In this document: positions 43,701 to 50,352 of the stretch, piece by piece
Layout of the letters: every line of letters starts with the position of its first letter
Position numbering within the stretch: the stretch's first letter is position 1
Source of the DNA: Filimonas effusa
GTDB taxonomy: Bacteria; Bacteroidota; Bacteroidia; Chitinophagales; Chitinophagaceae
Length of the DNA stretch: 64,000 nt
NCBI RefSeq assembly: GCF_004118675.1
Contig: NZ_SDHZ01000001.1
Coordinates: forward strand, 620,001 to 684,000
Direction: 5' to 3'
Position numbers and translations under genes: made by a program
The notes under the pieces: model-generated
The model's input: the letters and a program-made list of their open reading frames with translations, nothing else
The model's database searches: none
What the model was told of the DNA's origin: nothing

Positions 43701-44233
43701 TGCAGCCTGTTGCTATTAACGGCGATAACAAGTTTATCCTGGGCAACTCCGATCCACGTTTCTTTGGCGGCCTGCGTAATACGCTTACCTGGAAAAAATT
43801 GCAGGTAGATATCTTCCTCGAATTCAGAAAACAATGGGGGCCTAACTTCTTTAACTCTCTCGACGGCACACCCGGAGGTATCAGGAACATGCCGGTTGAA
43901 CTGCTCGATAGCTGGACTAAACCGGGTGATAAAACAAGGTATCAGAAACTAACGCAAACATATGTGGGAGCCGGGCAAACCATGAGCTATCTTAAAATGT
44001 CCGACTTCTCATACAGCGATGCCTCTTATATCCGCTTTAAAACCCTCGGTCTTAGTTATACCCTCGATGGCGAATGGCTGAAGAAAATTAAGATGGGCTC
44101 CTGCCGCATTTATATGAATGCTCAAAACCTGTTTGTAATAACAAAGTACAGGGGACACGACCCGGAAACGCTGTCTTTCTACTCCATTCCACCGTTAAAA
44201 ACAATTTCCTGTGGTTTACAATTCAACTTTTAA
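40787..44233 (+). CDS. SusC/RagA-type TonB-dependent receptor with STN signalling domain
   Basis: This outer-membrane receptor of 1148 residues has a long signal region, with the hydrophobic core LTSLLLLVACLNVCAKG around residue 40-57. An STN domain (about 60-130) contacts FecR, a carboxypeptidase-D-like domain (DLKGKVIDSLGNPLPGATI) follows, then a plug with DADATAIYGARGANGVIIISTRK and a 22-strand barrel ending LQFNF. It imports a substrate bound by the partner SusD. The ATG at 40787 (MRFYFYG) is preferred over 40718. The STN domain together with the upstream sigma and FecR genes shows trans-envelope regulation. The substrate is not evident from sequence. Confidence 0.95.
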   Translation: MRFYFYGVACNRFAPKPLPVVHEDHSSRVLRRKLLMIMKLTSLLLLVACLNVCAKGIGQKVSFTGRNVPVEQVFSAIEKQTGYVVFFDYASLGGVKNVTVSVKDAGITELLRACFKDESIDFSIQGRNILISRKQQAEGFVPPPPPVDLKGKVIDSLGNPLPGATIMFKGSKKGIQADEKGEFTLKGIGEETPLVISYTGFETRELKTPKNTATTFYVILKASSNPLDETVVQAYGTVSKRYNVGSIAKIGREEIQSQPVMNPLAALEGRVPGLLVTTQSGIPGAMMKVQVRGQNTIGSSPMSPTARTPDNPLFIIDGVPFAPQNNAFDLLQNITYNNGNYGGGLSPFGNINPADIESIEVLKDADATAIYGARGANGVIIISTRKANVGKVTMNGNISSGFSRVSRTMPMMNTEQYLQMRRQAFANDKATPGLNTWDSYAPDLLLFDQNKHTDFMKDLFGGTATTLSASLFLSGGSPTNSFSLSAGYDKESNYFPGTFLHDRMSINSGLHHSSSDRRFSADFTTGYSYSRNALPGNPSITSAFTLTPNFPDLLNPDGSLIWDYKGTAYSSIISGFTNPYAYLKQKSDVGSQNLLTNLALSYRLLPGLTLRSNMGYNLFTSNEYRIYPIASQDPFSYYLRGVANKANSSSYSWNIEPQLNYVRKIGQGKLDVMAGLTFLKMAGGSTVLSGTNYLNDQFLNNITAAGTITVSDSYSPYKYHAVFGRVNYIHANKYILNLTGRADGSSRFIEGRRWAQFGAVGAGWIFTEENFAQPLRSVLSFGKLRGSYGSTGNDNVADYMYYSNWKVISNINNYFGSPGYTPTNLNNPDYSWSITKKLEFGLDAGFLNDKILLGVSWFRNRSSNQLVQYALPTQTGFNNVTRNFQAMIENSGWEFVLTATPLKGKNLTMKSSLNLSVPKNKLVAFPGLESSSYGNIFVVGQSVSLVRGYSFAGINETTGIAEFNTKAGGKTMQPVAINGDNKFILGNSDPRFFGGLRNTLTWKKLQVDIFLEFRKQWGPNFFNSLDGTPGGIRNMPVELLDSWTKPGDKTRYQKLTQTYVGAGQTMSYLKMSDFSYSDASYIRFKTLGLSYTLDGEWLKKIKMGSCRIYMNAQNLFVITKYRGHDPETLSFYSIPPLKTISCGLQFNF

Positions 44234-45636
44234 TGATGAACTATCCTAATAAATTTATATACCATAGATCAGCATGGGCATTGTTGCTGCTGCTGGTAAT
44301 GTCTTCCTGTAAAAAGTTTACAGAGATCCCGACTTCTCCAACTTCATTATCACCGGAACAGGTCTTTGCCGATAGTGCCGATGCTAATGCTGCCATAACA
44401 GGTATCTATATTAATATGATTGGTACCTCCAGCAGAATATTGACGATAGGAAATGAGGCTTCCGGTACCTATGCCGGCCTTGCTGCTGATGACTATGATG
44501 CCAATACCAGTTATACTTATTACAAGGAGTTTGCAACCAATACGGTAAGTGCAAATAACTCAAACAATAACTCATATCTCTGGTCTTATGCGTATAAGTT
44601 TATTTACCAGGCCAATGCGGTAATAGAAGGCGCTAGCGCCAGCAATGGCATAAGCGCTGCTTTTAAAAATAAGATCATAGCCGAAGCGGAGTTTATCCGT
44701 GCTTTCTTTCACCTTAACCTGATGAACTTATACGGACCGGTGCCTTTATGCACCGTTACCGACTACAGGGTAACCTCCATCTTGCCAAGGGCCGATACGG
44801 GTGCTATTTACCGACAGATAGTAACAGACCTCGAAGATGCCTATACGCGTCTGCAAAACGATCCCCTTCAGTCCAACAAAGTAAGGATTGGCCGCGACGC
44901 GGTGAAAGCGCTGCTGGCAAGGGTATATCTTTATCGCAAACAATGGAGCCTGGCTGAAGCCGCTGCTACAGAGCTCATTAATGGTAACTATAGAATGGTA
45001 GCGCTCGATAGTGTTTTTCTTACCAATAGCCGTGAAGCCATTTGGCAGGTGCCTTCTACAGCCCCAGGCGACGAAACGGTGCAAAGTGTGGCGCTTATCC
45101 CTTACTCTGCTACCAATATACCTACCATGTTTGCTACAACTTTTCTGCTGCAATCATTTGAGCAGGACGATAAACGGAAAACAAGCTGGTTGAAAGCGAA
45201 CGTGGCGGCAGGTACCAGCTACTACTATCCTTTCAAATACAAACAGCAGACCTCAGGAACGGCAACTACGGTATCTAATCCCCGTGAAGCGCATACGCCC
45301 TTACGGTTGGCGGAAATGTACCTCATAAGGTCCGAAGCAAAGTTGATGCAGGCCAATAATACGGGCGCGCTGAACGATCTCAACGAAGTGCGTAAAAGAG
45401 CCGGTTTGGAAAATACTGCCGCCAGCTCAGATGCCGATATTATGAAAGCCATCATGCACGAACGTAGAGTGGAATTGTTTGGTGAGTGGGGCCATCGCTT
45501 CTTCGACCTGAAACGCACAGGTACCATCGATGCGGTGCTTGGCGCAGAGAAAACCGGTTGGAGATCTTCCTATGCCTTGTTCCCGATTCCTTACAATGAA
45601 ACACTGCTGAATCCTTTCCTAACGCCTAATCCCTGA
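44233..45636 (+). CDS. SusD/RagB family nutrient-binding lipoprotein
   Basis: This surface lipoprotein of 467 residues has a lipobox LLVMSSCKK. It has the SusD-like helical TPR scaffold, with PEQVFADSADANAAITGIY early, FIRAFFHLNLMNLYGPVPL in the core, and the C-terminal RagB/SusD motif EMYLIRSEAKLMQANNTGALNDLNEVRKRAG. The ending HERRVELFGEWGHRFFDLKRTG is typical. Its start codon overlaps the SusC stop by one base, so the two are translationally coupled. It caps the SusC channel and binds the substrate. Confidence 0.95.
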   Translation: MMNYPNKFIYHRSAWALLLLLVMSSCKKFTEIPTSPTSLSPEQVFADSADANAAITGIYINMIGTSSRILTIGNEASGTYAGLAADDYDANTSYTYYKEFATNTVSANNSNNNSYLWSYAYKFIYQANAVIEGASASNGISAAFKNKIIAEAEFIRAFFHLNLMNLYGPVPLCTVTDYRVTSILPRADTGAIYRQIVTDLEDAYTRLQNDPLQSNKVRIGRDAVKALLARVYLYRKQWSLAEAAATELINGNYRMVALDSVFLTNSREAIWQVPSTAPGDETVQSVALIPYSATNIPTMFATTFLLQSFEQDDKRKTSWLKANVAAGTSYYYPFKYKQQTSGTATTVSNPREAHTPLRLAEMYLIRSEAKLMQANNTGALNDLNEVRKRAGLENTAASSDADIMKAIMHERRVELFGEWGHRFFDLKRTGTIDAVLGAEKTGWRSSYALFPIPYNETLLNPFLTPNP

Positions 45637-45705
45637 TAACAACAGCTACATCCGGATAACAGTATTGCTCATCTGAAGAAGAGCATGATTCATTAAAAAT
45701 AGAAA

Positions 45706-47832
45706 ATGGTGAAGATGAATTCTTTCACGCATGCCAACCGCCTCATGGCGGCTGGTATGCTGGTGTTTTGCCTGCACGGTAAAGCACAACAGCCTGCACA
45801 ACAACCCGTGCAGCAGGCACAACAATCACAGCAGGTGCAACAATCTCTGCAACAGGCACAGGCGCCCCAATTACCGCCGGTTTTTAGCTGGGATAAGCCT
45901 GTTCTTTATCACGGCGATACCCTGCATGTCGTTTACAGGCCCCGTGGCCCCGTTAACACTCCTGTGAAAGGCTTCGCCTATCTGTATAAGAATTTCGAAT
46001 GGAAAGGTTACGACCTCTCGTTAACGAAAACGGATACCGGGTGGATAGGCGAAAAACAGATCCCCGAAGGCGCCGCACTTATCTGCTTCCGCTTCTACGT
46101 TGCCGATACCATCGACAAGGGTAACAGGTGGCCTTATGTATTGCTCATTCATGATAAGAACAAACGTATGACACCCGGCGCATACACCGAATATGCATTG
46201 ATGCGCCGCAGGGATATAAAAGGATATATGTCCGATCTGGTCCGCCCCGAATCATTGATCGAACCAAGAGTAGCTGTTGCGTTATACGTGGCAAAGGAAT
46301 GGGGCGACCTCACCGTAAGAAGGAATATGTTCTATCGCATCTGCATGTCTGTGAAAGAATATTTTCCGCCGGAAAAAGGTGACTCCATCATCCGTAAGGG
46401 CGCAGCTGAAATAGCAGCGCTGCCCGATATAAAAGAACAGGAACTTCTTACCATTCAGCGTATCTATAGCCGTATTCTGAATAACAATGATGCTGCCGAC
46501 TCCATAATGAAAATTATCCTGGCGAAATATCCCAACGGCATCGCATTCCGGCAAAAGCAACTGGGCGATGTCTACCGTATCATGGATAAGGAAAAGCATC
46601 TTGCCGCATGGGATAAATTCCTGGAAACCTATCCCGCTTCAAAATATAACTGGAACGAGTTTACCGATCCGGTATGGGGTGAGAATTCATTTTTTGCCAA
46701 TAGCTTCACCTTTCAGGGCAATACAGCATTTATGCAACACAACCTGGCCGAAGTAAAAAGGCTGGGTACGCTGGCGCCATTGGAATTGCTTCCTTACCTG
46801 TACATGCATTATGTGATGTTTCCTTTCCACCAGGTACAGCCCATGATCACCGATGCCGAAGCCTACGATATCGCAAAAGTGTATATGGATCGTATGCTGA
46901 AACTTCTGAATGATCCCAATCCCGAAGTGTCCAAACGCGGCATCTATGCGCCTTCCGAATGGCCTCGTCCCTTCATGGTAAAAGATTATGAGGTGTTCGC
47001 ACATCATGTGAAACTGCTTTTCGAAAACAGGGAATATGCCGCCGCCTCGAAATTGGCTGCGCAGGTATTTGACATTATCCGCTACAGCGATGTTGTCTTT
47101 AACGATGTTTATGTAAAGCTCCTGCTACGCGAAAAGAAAAATAAGGAAGCATTGGAATACATCCATGGTGCAATTTATGCAAATGCCTTTACCGCCGAAA
47201 TGATAAAGACCCTGAAAGCTGATTATCTCAGGAATGGAAAGGATGAAAAAAACTTCCCTGCTTATGTGATATCCCTGAAATCAAAAGAAAGCATAGAGAA
47301 AGAACAGCAGGCCATCCGTAAAGCAATGGTTACTGTTCCGGCACCTGCCTTCAGCTTGTCTGATAAAAACGACAATAAAGTATCATTGGCCGGATTGAAA
47401 GGCAAGATTGTAGTGCTCGATTTCTGGGCTACCTGGTGCCATCCTTGTAAAGCAGCCATGCCAGGCATGCAAATGGCAGTGGATCACTTCAAAAATGACA
47501 AGGATATCGCTTTCTATTTTATCTCTACACTCGAACAGAATCCCCGTTATAAAATAATGGCCGACTCTTTTGTTACGGCTAAAAAATATGACTTTACCGT
47601 ACTATTCGATAATAAAACGGATAGCTCAGACAGAAACGACCAGGCCTTCGAAGAATATAGGAAAGTGCTGCACTTCAACGGTATCCCCGAAAAAGTGATC
47701 ATCGATAAAAATGGCATCATTCGCTGGTGGTCAAGTGGTGGATCTGAAAATCATATTGCGCTTGCCGAAGAGATCAAATATGTTGTCGAACTCCTGAAGA
47801 ACGAGCCGGAGAGTAAAGCGACGGCAAAATAA
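45706..47832 (+). CDS. Large exported TlpA-like thioredoxin with Gln-rich N-terminus
   Basis: This 708-residue protein has a signal peptide (cleavage near HGKAQQ), a Gln-rich segment built from imperfect QQxxQQ repeats (about 28-55), a beta-sandwich region (FSWDKPVLYHGDTL), a long helical TPR-like middle, and a C-terminal AhpC/TSA-thioredoxin domain. The redox motif WCHPC is at residues 577-581 in FWATWCHPCKAAMPG, followed by a cis-Pro segment GIPEKVIIDKNG. Such proteins often close SusCD operons and may mature or protect exported proteins. It lies 69 bp after SusD. Confidence 0.85.
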   Translation: MVKMNSFTHANRLMAAGMLVFCLHGKAQQPAQQPVQQAQQSQQVQQSLQQAQAPQLPPVFSWDKPVLYHGDTLHVVYRPRGPVNTPVKGFAYLYKNFEWKGYDLSLTKTDTGWIGEKQIPEGAALICFRFYVADTIDKGNRWPYVLLIHDKNKRMTPGAYTEYALMRRRDIKGYMSDLVRPESLIEPRVAVALYVAKEWGDLTVRRNMFYRICMSVKEYFPPEKGDSIIRKGAAEIAALPDIKEQELLTIQRIYSRILNNNDAADSIMKIILAKYPNGIAFRQKQLGDVYRIMDKEKHLAAWDKFLETYPASKYNWNEFTDPVWGENSFFANSFTFQGNTAFMQHNLAEVKRLGTLAPLELLPYLYMHYVMFPFHQVQPMITDAEAYDIAKVYMDRMLKLLNDPNPEVSKRGIYAPSEWPRPFMVKDYEVFAHHVKLLFENREYAAASKLAAQVFDIIRYSDVVFNDVYVKLLLREKKNKEALEYIHGAIYANAFTAEMIKTLKADYLRNGKDEKNFPAYVISLKSKESIEKEQQAIRKAMVTVPAPAFSLSDKNDNKVSLAGLKGKIVVLDFWATWCHPCKAAMPGMQMAVDHFKNDKDIAFYFISTLEQNPRYKIMADSFVTAKKYDFTVLFDNKTDSSDRNDQAFEEYRKVLHFNGIPEKVIIDKNGIIRWWSSGGSENHIALAEEIKYVVELLKNEPESKATAK

Positions 47833-48103
47833 GTGGTGCCCAAACGACTGGAACGAGTACAAAGAACCTGCTAACAAAAGCCGTATTACCGGTAGCGCCG
47901 GGAAGCTCCTTCCCGGCGCTGGCACCGCAGGCATACAAAGCCCGTCTCTTCACTGCGCCGCCGCCGCTTGTTTACTAAAGAGTGATGATGTTCAGCCTGA
48001 TGCTCCCGTCAGGGCTATTGTTTCATTTGTCTTTGCGTGAATAAAAAACACTTTATAGATTTTTATCTGTAACAAAGAATTGTAAAAATATTTTAACAGA
48101 AAG
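47833..48103. other. Intergenic region after the Sus operon
   Basis: About 270 bp without a credible gene. It contains a GC-rich hairpin (47894-47920), a smaller hairpin CCTGA/TCAGG near 47997-48014, and then AT-rich DNA leading into the promoter at 48105. Confidence 0.6.
47894..47920. terminator. Perfect 12-bp hairpin after the SusCD operon
   Basis: AGCGCCGGGAAG (47894-47905) pairs with CTTCCCGGCGCT (47909-47920) around a CTC loop. No T-tract follows, so termination may be partial or factor-dependent. It could instead act as a 3' end stabiliser. Confidence 0.55.
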
Positions 48104-48104
48104 T

Positions 48105-48133
48105 TTGGATATTAAAGAATTCAATTATCTTTG
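48105..48133 (+). promoter_or_regulatory. Consensus promoter (TTG-N18-TATCTTTG) of the leader/tRNA-like RNA/slipin unit
   Basis: TTG at 48105-48107 (within TTTG), an 18-nt gap, and TATCTTTG at 48126-48133, an exact Bacteroidota -7 element. Transcription would start near 48139, about 15 nt before the leader ATG. No comparable promoter was seen between 48293 and the slipin start. Confidence 0.7.
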
Positions 48134-48153
48134 CCTCAGCAAAATAAAAAGAA

Positions 48154-48243
48154 ATGGTACGTCTACATTTAAATATAAATAGGCAAGTAAGCTTTGGTCC
48201 TCTTGGACTTGGCGGCTGCGGGGTTAGTAGCGTATATAAGTAG
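48154..48243 (+). CDS. Leader peptide, 29 aa, of a putative transcription attenuator
   Basis: ATG at 48154, preceded by an A-rich tract, opens 29 codons ending with TAG at 48241. The second half of the peptide reads FGPLGLGGCGVSSVYK, with Leu CTT codons at positions 17 and 19 and Gly codons at 18, 20 and 21. The codons for Cys-Gly-Val (TGC GGG GTT) form the 5' arm of an antiterminator helix, so a translating ribosome would influence folding of the terminator downstream. The position just after a consensus promoter and before a terminator is what is expected of a leader peptide. Translation is not proven. Confidence 0.6.
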   Translation: MVRLHLNINRQVSFGPLGLGGCGVSSVYK

Positions 48244-48292
48244 AGCATATAAACTCATTATATAGGAACCCCGCGCTACTGCGGGGTTTTTT
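48218..48292 (+). promoter_or_regulatory. Attenuator: mutually exclusive antiterminator and intrinsic terminator
   Basis: The terminator pairs AACCCCGC (48267-48274) with GCGGGGTT (48281-48288) around GCTACT, with six T at 48287-48292. The same AACCCCGC can pair perfectly with an identical GCGGGGTT at 48218-48225, inside the leader gene. A nested 7-bp helix, TATATAA (48233-48239) with TTATATA (48258-48264), closes this alternative fold. The leader stop codon lies in the nested helix loop. A ribosome finishing the leader would disrupt the antiterminator and favour termination. One stalled near Leu17 (48202-48204) would leave it free and favour read-through. Confidence 0.65.
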
Positions 48293-48541
48293 ATTACCTG
48301 CCTTATAAGATAATCCCACACTGTAATACTTCATATCTGCATCGGCTGAATGGCAATGGATCAGCTGTATGTGAAGCCATGTATTGCATTCAACTCATTA
48401 CTGCCGGTAGTTGACGCTGCCTGCAAAAAAGCTTCCTTAACGGGAAGATGGCATGTATGCTGTAACAGCGGCGAAGCCAGGGCTTCTGTATAGCCCGGCA
48501 GTGCAACAGGTATGCCTGCTTGTATACTGTTGTCTGTTGCA

Positions 48542-48627
48542 GGTATGGGCCACCAGGACGTGTGTTGAAGGTTCAATTCCTTCTATGGTTAAGTGCCATA
48601 TAGCTCAAATGGTTAGAGCAACCATCC
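48542..48627 (+). ncRNA. Circularly permuted tRNA-like domain 1 (YrlA-like topology)
   Basis: Order 5' to 3': strand GGTATGG (48542-48548); an 18-nt variable stretch; T-arm GAAGG-TTCAATT-CCTTC (48567-48583); acceptor 3' strand TATGGT; 5-nt loop TAAGT; acceptor 5' strand GCCATA (48595-48600); TA; D-arm GCTC-AAATGGTTA-GAGC (48603-48619); AA; then CCATCC (48622-48627). The last pairs with the first strand to make a 6-bp anticodon-like stem with one bulged T. The acceptor stem is closed by a loop, so there is no free CCA end. This is the layout described for the tRNA-like domain of bacterial YrlA RNAs, which also has a kinked anticodon-type stem. Confidence 0.65.
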
Positions 48628-48707
48628 ATTCATGTGGGTTCGAATCCCATGTCTCATCCTGTGAGATTGGCGGAATTGGTAACGCAAAGCACTTAGGATG
48701 CTTGAAT
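48628..48707 (+). ncRNA. Circularly permuted tRNA-Leu(UAG)-like domain 2
   Basis: Directly abuts domain 1. ATTC (48628-48631) pairs with GAAT (48704-48707) as a short class II-type variable arm. T-arm GTGGG-TTCGAAT-CCCAT (48634-48650) follows, then an acceptor hairpin GTCTCAT-CCT-GTGAGAT (48651-48667, seven pairs including two G-T), TG, and D-arm GCG-GAATTGGTAA-CGC (48670-48685). The complete anticodon arm is AAGCA-CTTAGGA-TGCTT (48687-48703), with UAG at positions 34-36. The D-arm and long variable region are those of tRNA-Leu. Read in normal order the halves do not pair, so it is not an ordinary tRNA gene. Confidence 0.65.
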
Positions 48708-48967
48708 CAGGGAAGCCGGTATCGCTTCTTTAAAATAGATACCACGAAAGACAGCTTTGTTTTCCCGGCTTTGTAATCGACTGCCGGGGGGCAAGGTCAG
48801 CAAAGCAACTGGTATAACACCAGCAGACGCCTGTCGGTTTTATCTGCTGTTATTGCTAAACATAAATGAACAATAACCACGTTAATGCCAAAGAAGGTCT
48901 CCGTGATCTTACTGGTGGGAAAACAAACGCTGTCTTTTTAATTTGTTCACAACTAAAACAATATAAA

Positions 48968-50065
48968 ATGAAAAGGGTAAGAGTAAATGCCCTCCAGGTA
49001 GCGCTGGTGTTTAAAAGAGGTCGCTACCTGCGTATGCTTACAGAGGGTGTTTATTGGCTTGGTTTTTCCGAAAAGCTGATGGTATATAATACAACAGAAC
49101 AATTTATACCTGGTTACGAACTGAATGTTCTGTTACAGGATAAGCAGCTGGCCGATGCACTGCATGTGGTTGAAGTAAGCAATACCGAACTGGTGCTTCT
49201 GTACGAAAACGGGCTCTTCAAAAAAGTGCTCACAGCAGGCAGGTATGCCTTCTGGAAACATCCCGTACAATATCAGTTTGTTAGGGCCGATCTGTCTGAA
49301 ATCGAGATCACTGAAAATATTAACCGTGCTATCCTGCTCGATAAGCTGGTGGCGCCTTATGTTCGCACCGTTACGGTAGAAAGTTATGAACTGGCGCTCC
49401 TGTATATCGATGGTAAGTATGTGCGTGTTCTTGAGCCTGGTGTTTATTACTGGTGGAAGAATAACATTGCTATTACACTGCAGCGTGCCGATATGAGACT
49501 GCTTCAATTGGAGATCAATGGACAGGAGATGCTCACGCGCGATAAGGCTGCACTCCGTATAAATGCATATGCGCAATACAGGGTAACCGATATCGAAAAA
49601 GCAATGCAGAACAAAGAGTACGAAAAACAAATCTACGTCTTGTTTCAGCTTGCATTAAGGGCATATACAGGTACACTTACGTTCGATGAGTTGCTGGAAA
49701 GAAAGGATGCTATTGCTCCTTTTGTACTTGACAACTTAAAGGCAAAAACAGAAGCAATGGGCTTAACTGTTTATGACTTCGGTATCAGGGATATTATCCT
49801 GCCTGGCGATGTAAAAGACATCATGAACCAGGTGCTGGTAGCCGAAAAAAGAGCGCAGGCAAATGGCATCACAAGGCGGGAGGAAACTGCAAGTACACGT
49901 AGCTTGCTGAATACAGCAAAGCTGATGGAAGAAAACCAGATGCTGTGGAAGCTGAAAGAAATGGAGTACGTTGAAAAGATCGCTGAAAAGATCAGTACGA
50001 TCAGTGTCAACGGCAACGGACAATTACTCGATCAGTTGAAACAAGTGTTTATTTCCAATAAATAG
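48968..50065 (+). CDS. Slipin family protein (SPFH/band-7 domain)
   Basis: This 365-residue protein is led by MKRVRVNALQVALVFKRGRY, and related repeats recur at ELVLLYENGLFKKVLTAGRY and ELALLYIDGKYVRVLEPGVYYW. The SPFH domain (about 150-300) contains VTVESYELALLYIDG, YAQYRVTDIEKAM and GLTVYDFGIRDIILPGDVKDIMNQVLVAEK. A coiled-coil C-terminus follows. It has no strong N-terminal transmembrane helix, unlike many stomatins. SPFH proteins assemble into ring- or cage-like membrane scaffolds. A frame extending to 48866 is not preferred because the A-rich leader before 48968 suits initiation there. The gene follows the tRNA-like RNA and ends in a strong terminator. Confidence 0.88.
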   Translation: MKRVRVNALQVALVFKRGRYLRMLTEGVYWLGFSEKLMVYNTTEQFIPGYELNVLLQDKQLADALHVVEVSNTELVLLYENGLFKKVLTAGRYAFWKHPVQYQFVRADLSEIEITENINRAILLDKLVAPYVRTVTVESYELALLYIDGKYVRVLEPGVYYWWKNNIAITLQRADMRLLQLEINGQEMLTRDKAALRINAYAQYRVTDIEKAMQNKEYEKQIYVLFQLALRAYTGTLTFDELLERKDAIAPFVLDNLKAKTEAMGLTVYDFGIRDIILPGDVKDIMNQVLVAEKRAQANGITRREETASTRSLLNTAKLMEENQMLWKLKEMEYVEKIAEKISTISVNGNGQLLDQLKQVFISNK

Positions 50066-50097
50066 AAGAGGAGGGTAACCTCCTCTTTTTATTTTTA
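50066..50097 (+). terminator. Intrinsic terminator after slipin
   Basis: AAGAGGAGG (50066-50074) pairs with CCTCCTCTT (50079-50087) around GTAA, followed by a T-rich tract. It begins immediately after the stop codon and closes the transcription unit. Confidence 0.9.
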
Positions 50098-50352
50098 ACA
50101 TTTGTTACTGATATTATTTTATTCTTTGTATTAAAGTGAATTTTATTCGGTGAACCACTCTTTGTTTTCAGTGAGTCTGAAAAGTTCAATTCCCACATTA
50201 ATGTATGTTGCTTGCACCAACCATCACAAATATGAATTTTGTGTAAAAAAAACGAAACTTATTGTCTTACACTAGCTTACCTGCATCGTCGTAAATCGCT
50301 CAAATGGCCGCTGCTATTGCATTCTTGCGCATGGAACCCTATCTTAGCATAT

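Larger units (their letters stand above)
48293..48865 (+). ncRNA. Structured non-coding RNA region with tRNA-like domains, between attenuator and slipin
   Basis: No credible protein gene is present, but hairpins are packed along the whole stretch. They are GCTGA/TCAGC (48345-48365), TCAACT/AGTTGA (48390-48414), CTTCC/GGAAG (48432-48447), GCTG/CAGC (48459-48469), GCC-A-GGGCT/AGCCC-GGC (48476-48499) and GCAACAG/CTGTTGC (48503-48540). The two tRNA-like domains (48542-48707) follow, then AAGCC/GGCTT (48713-48771) enclosing GGTATC/GATACC, then TGCC/GGCA, CTGGT/ACCAG and AGCAGA/TCTGCT. No new promoter is seen inside, so it should be made by read-through of the attenuator. Confidence 0.55.

Noticed and set aside
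48594-48657. Ordinary tRNA in normal order (acceptor TGCCATA, D-arm GCTC/GAGC, T-arm GTGGG/CCCAT, acceptor GTCTCAT)
   Set aside because: The two acceptor strands do not pair and only about 13 nt separate D- and T-arms, too short for an anticodon arm. The permuted reading pairs well.
48453-48776. 107-codon open frame across the tRNA-like region
   Set aside because: It runs through both permuted tRNA-like domains and their stems; the predicted protein has no recognisable features and no suitable start region.
48866-48967. N-terminal extension of the slipin gene
   Set aside because: The in-frame ATG at 48866 adds 34 residues without SPFH character; the A-rich stretch before 48968 suits initiation there.
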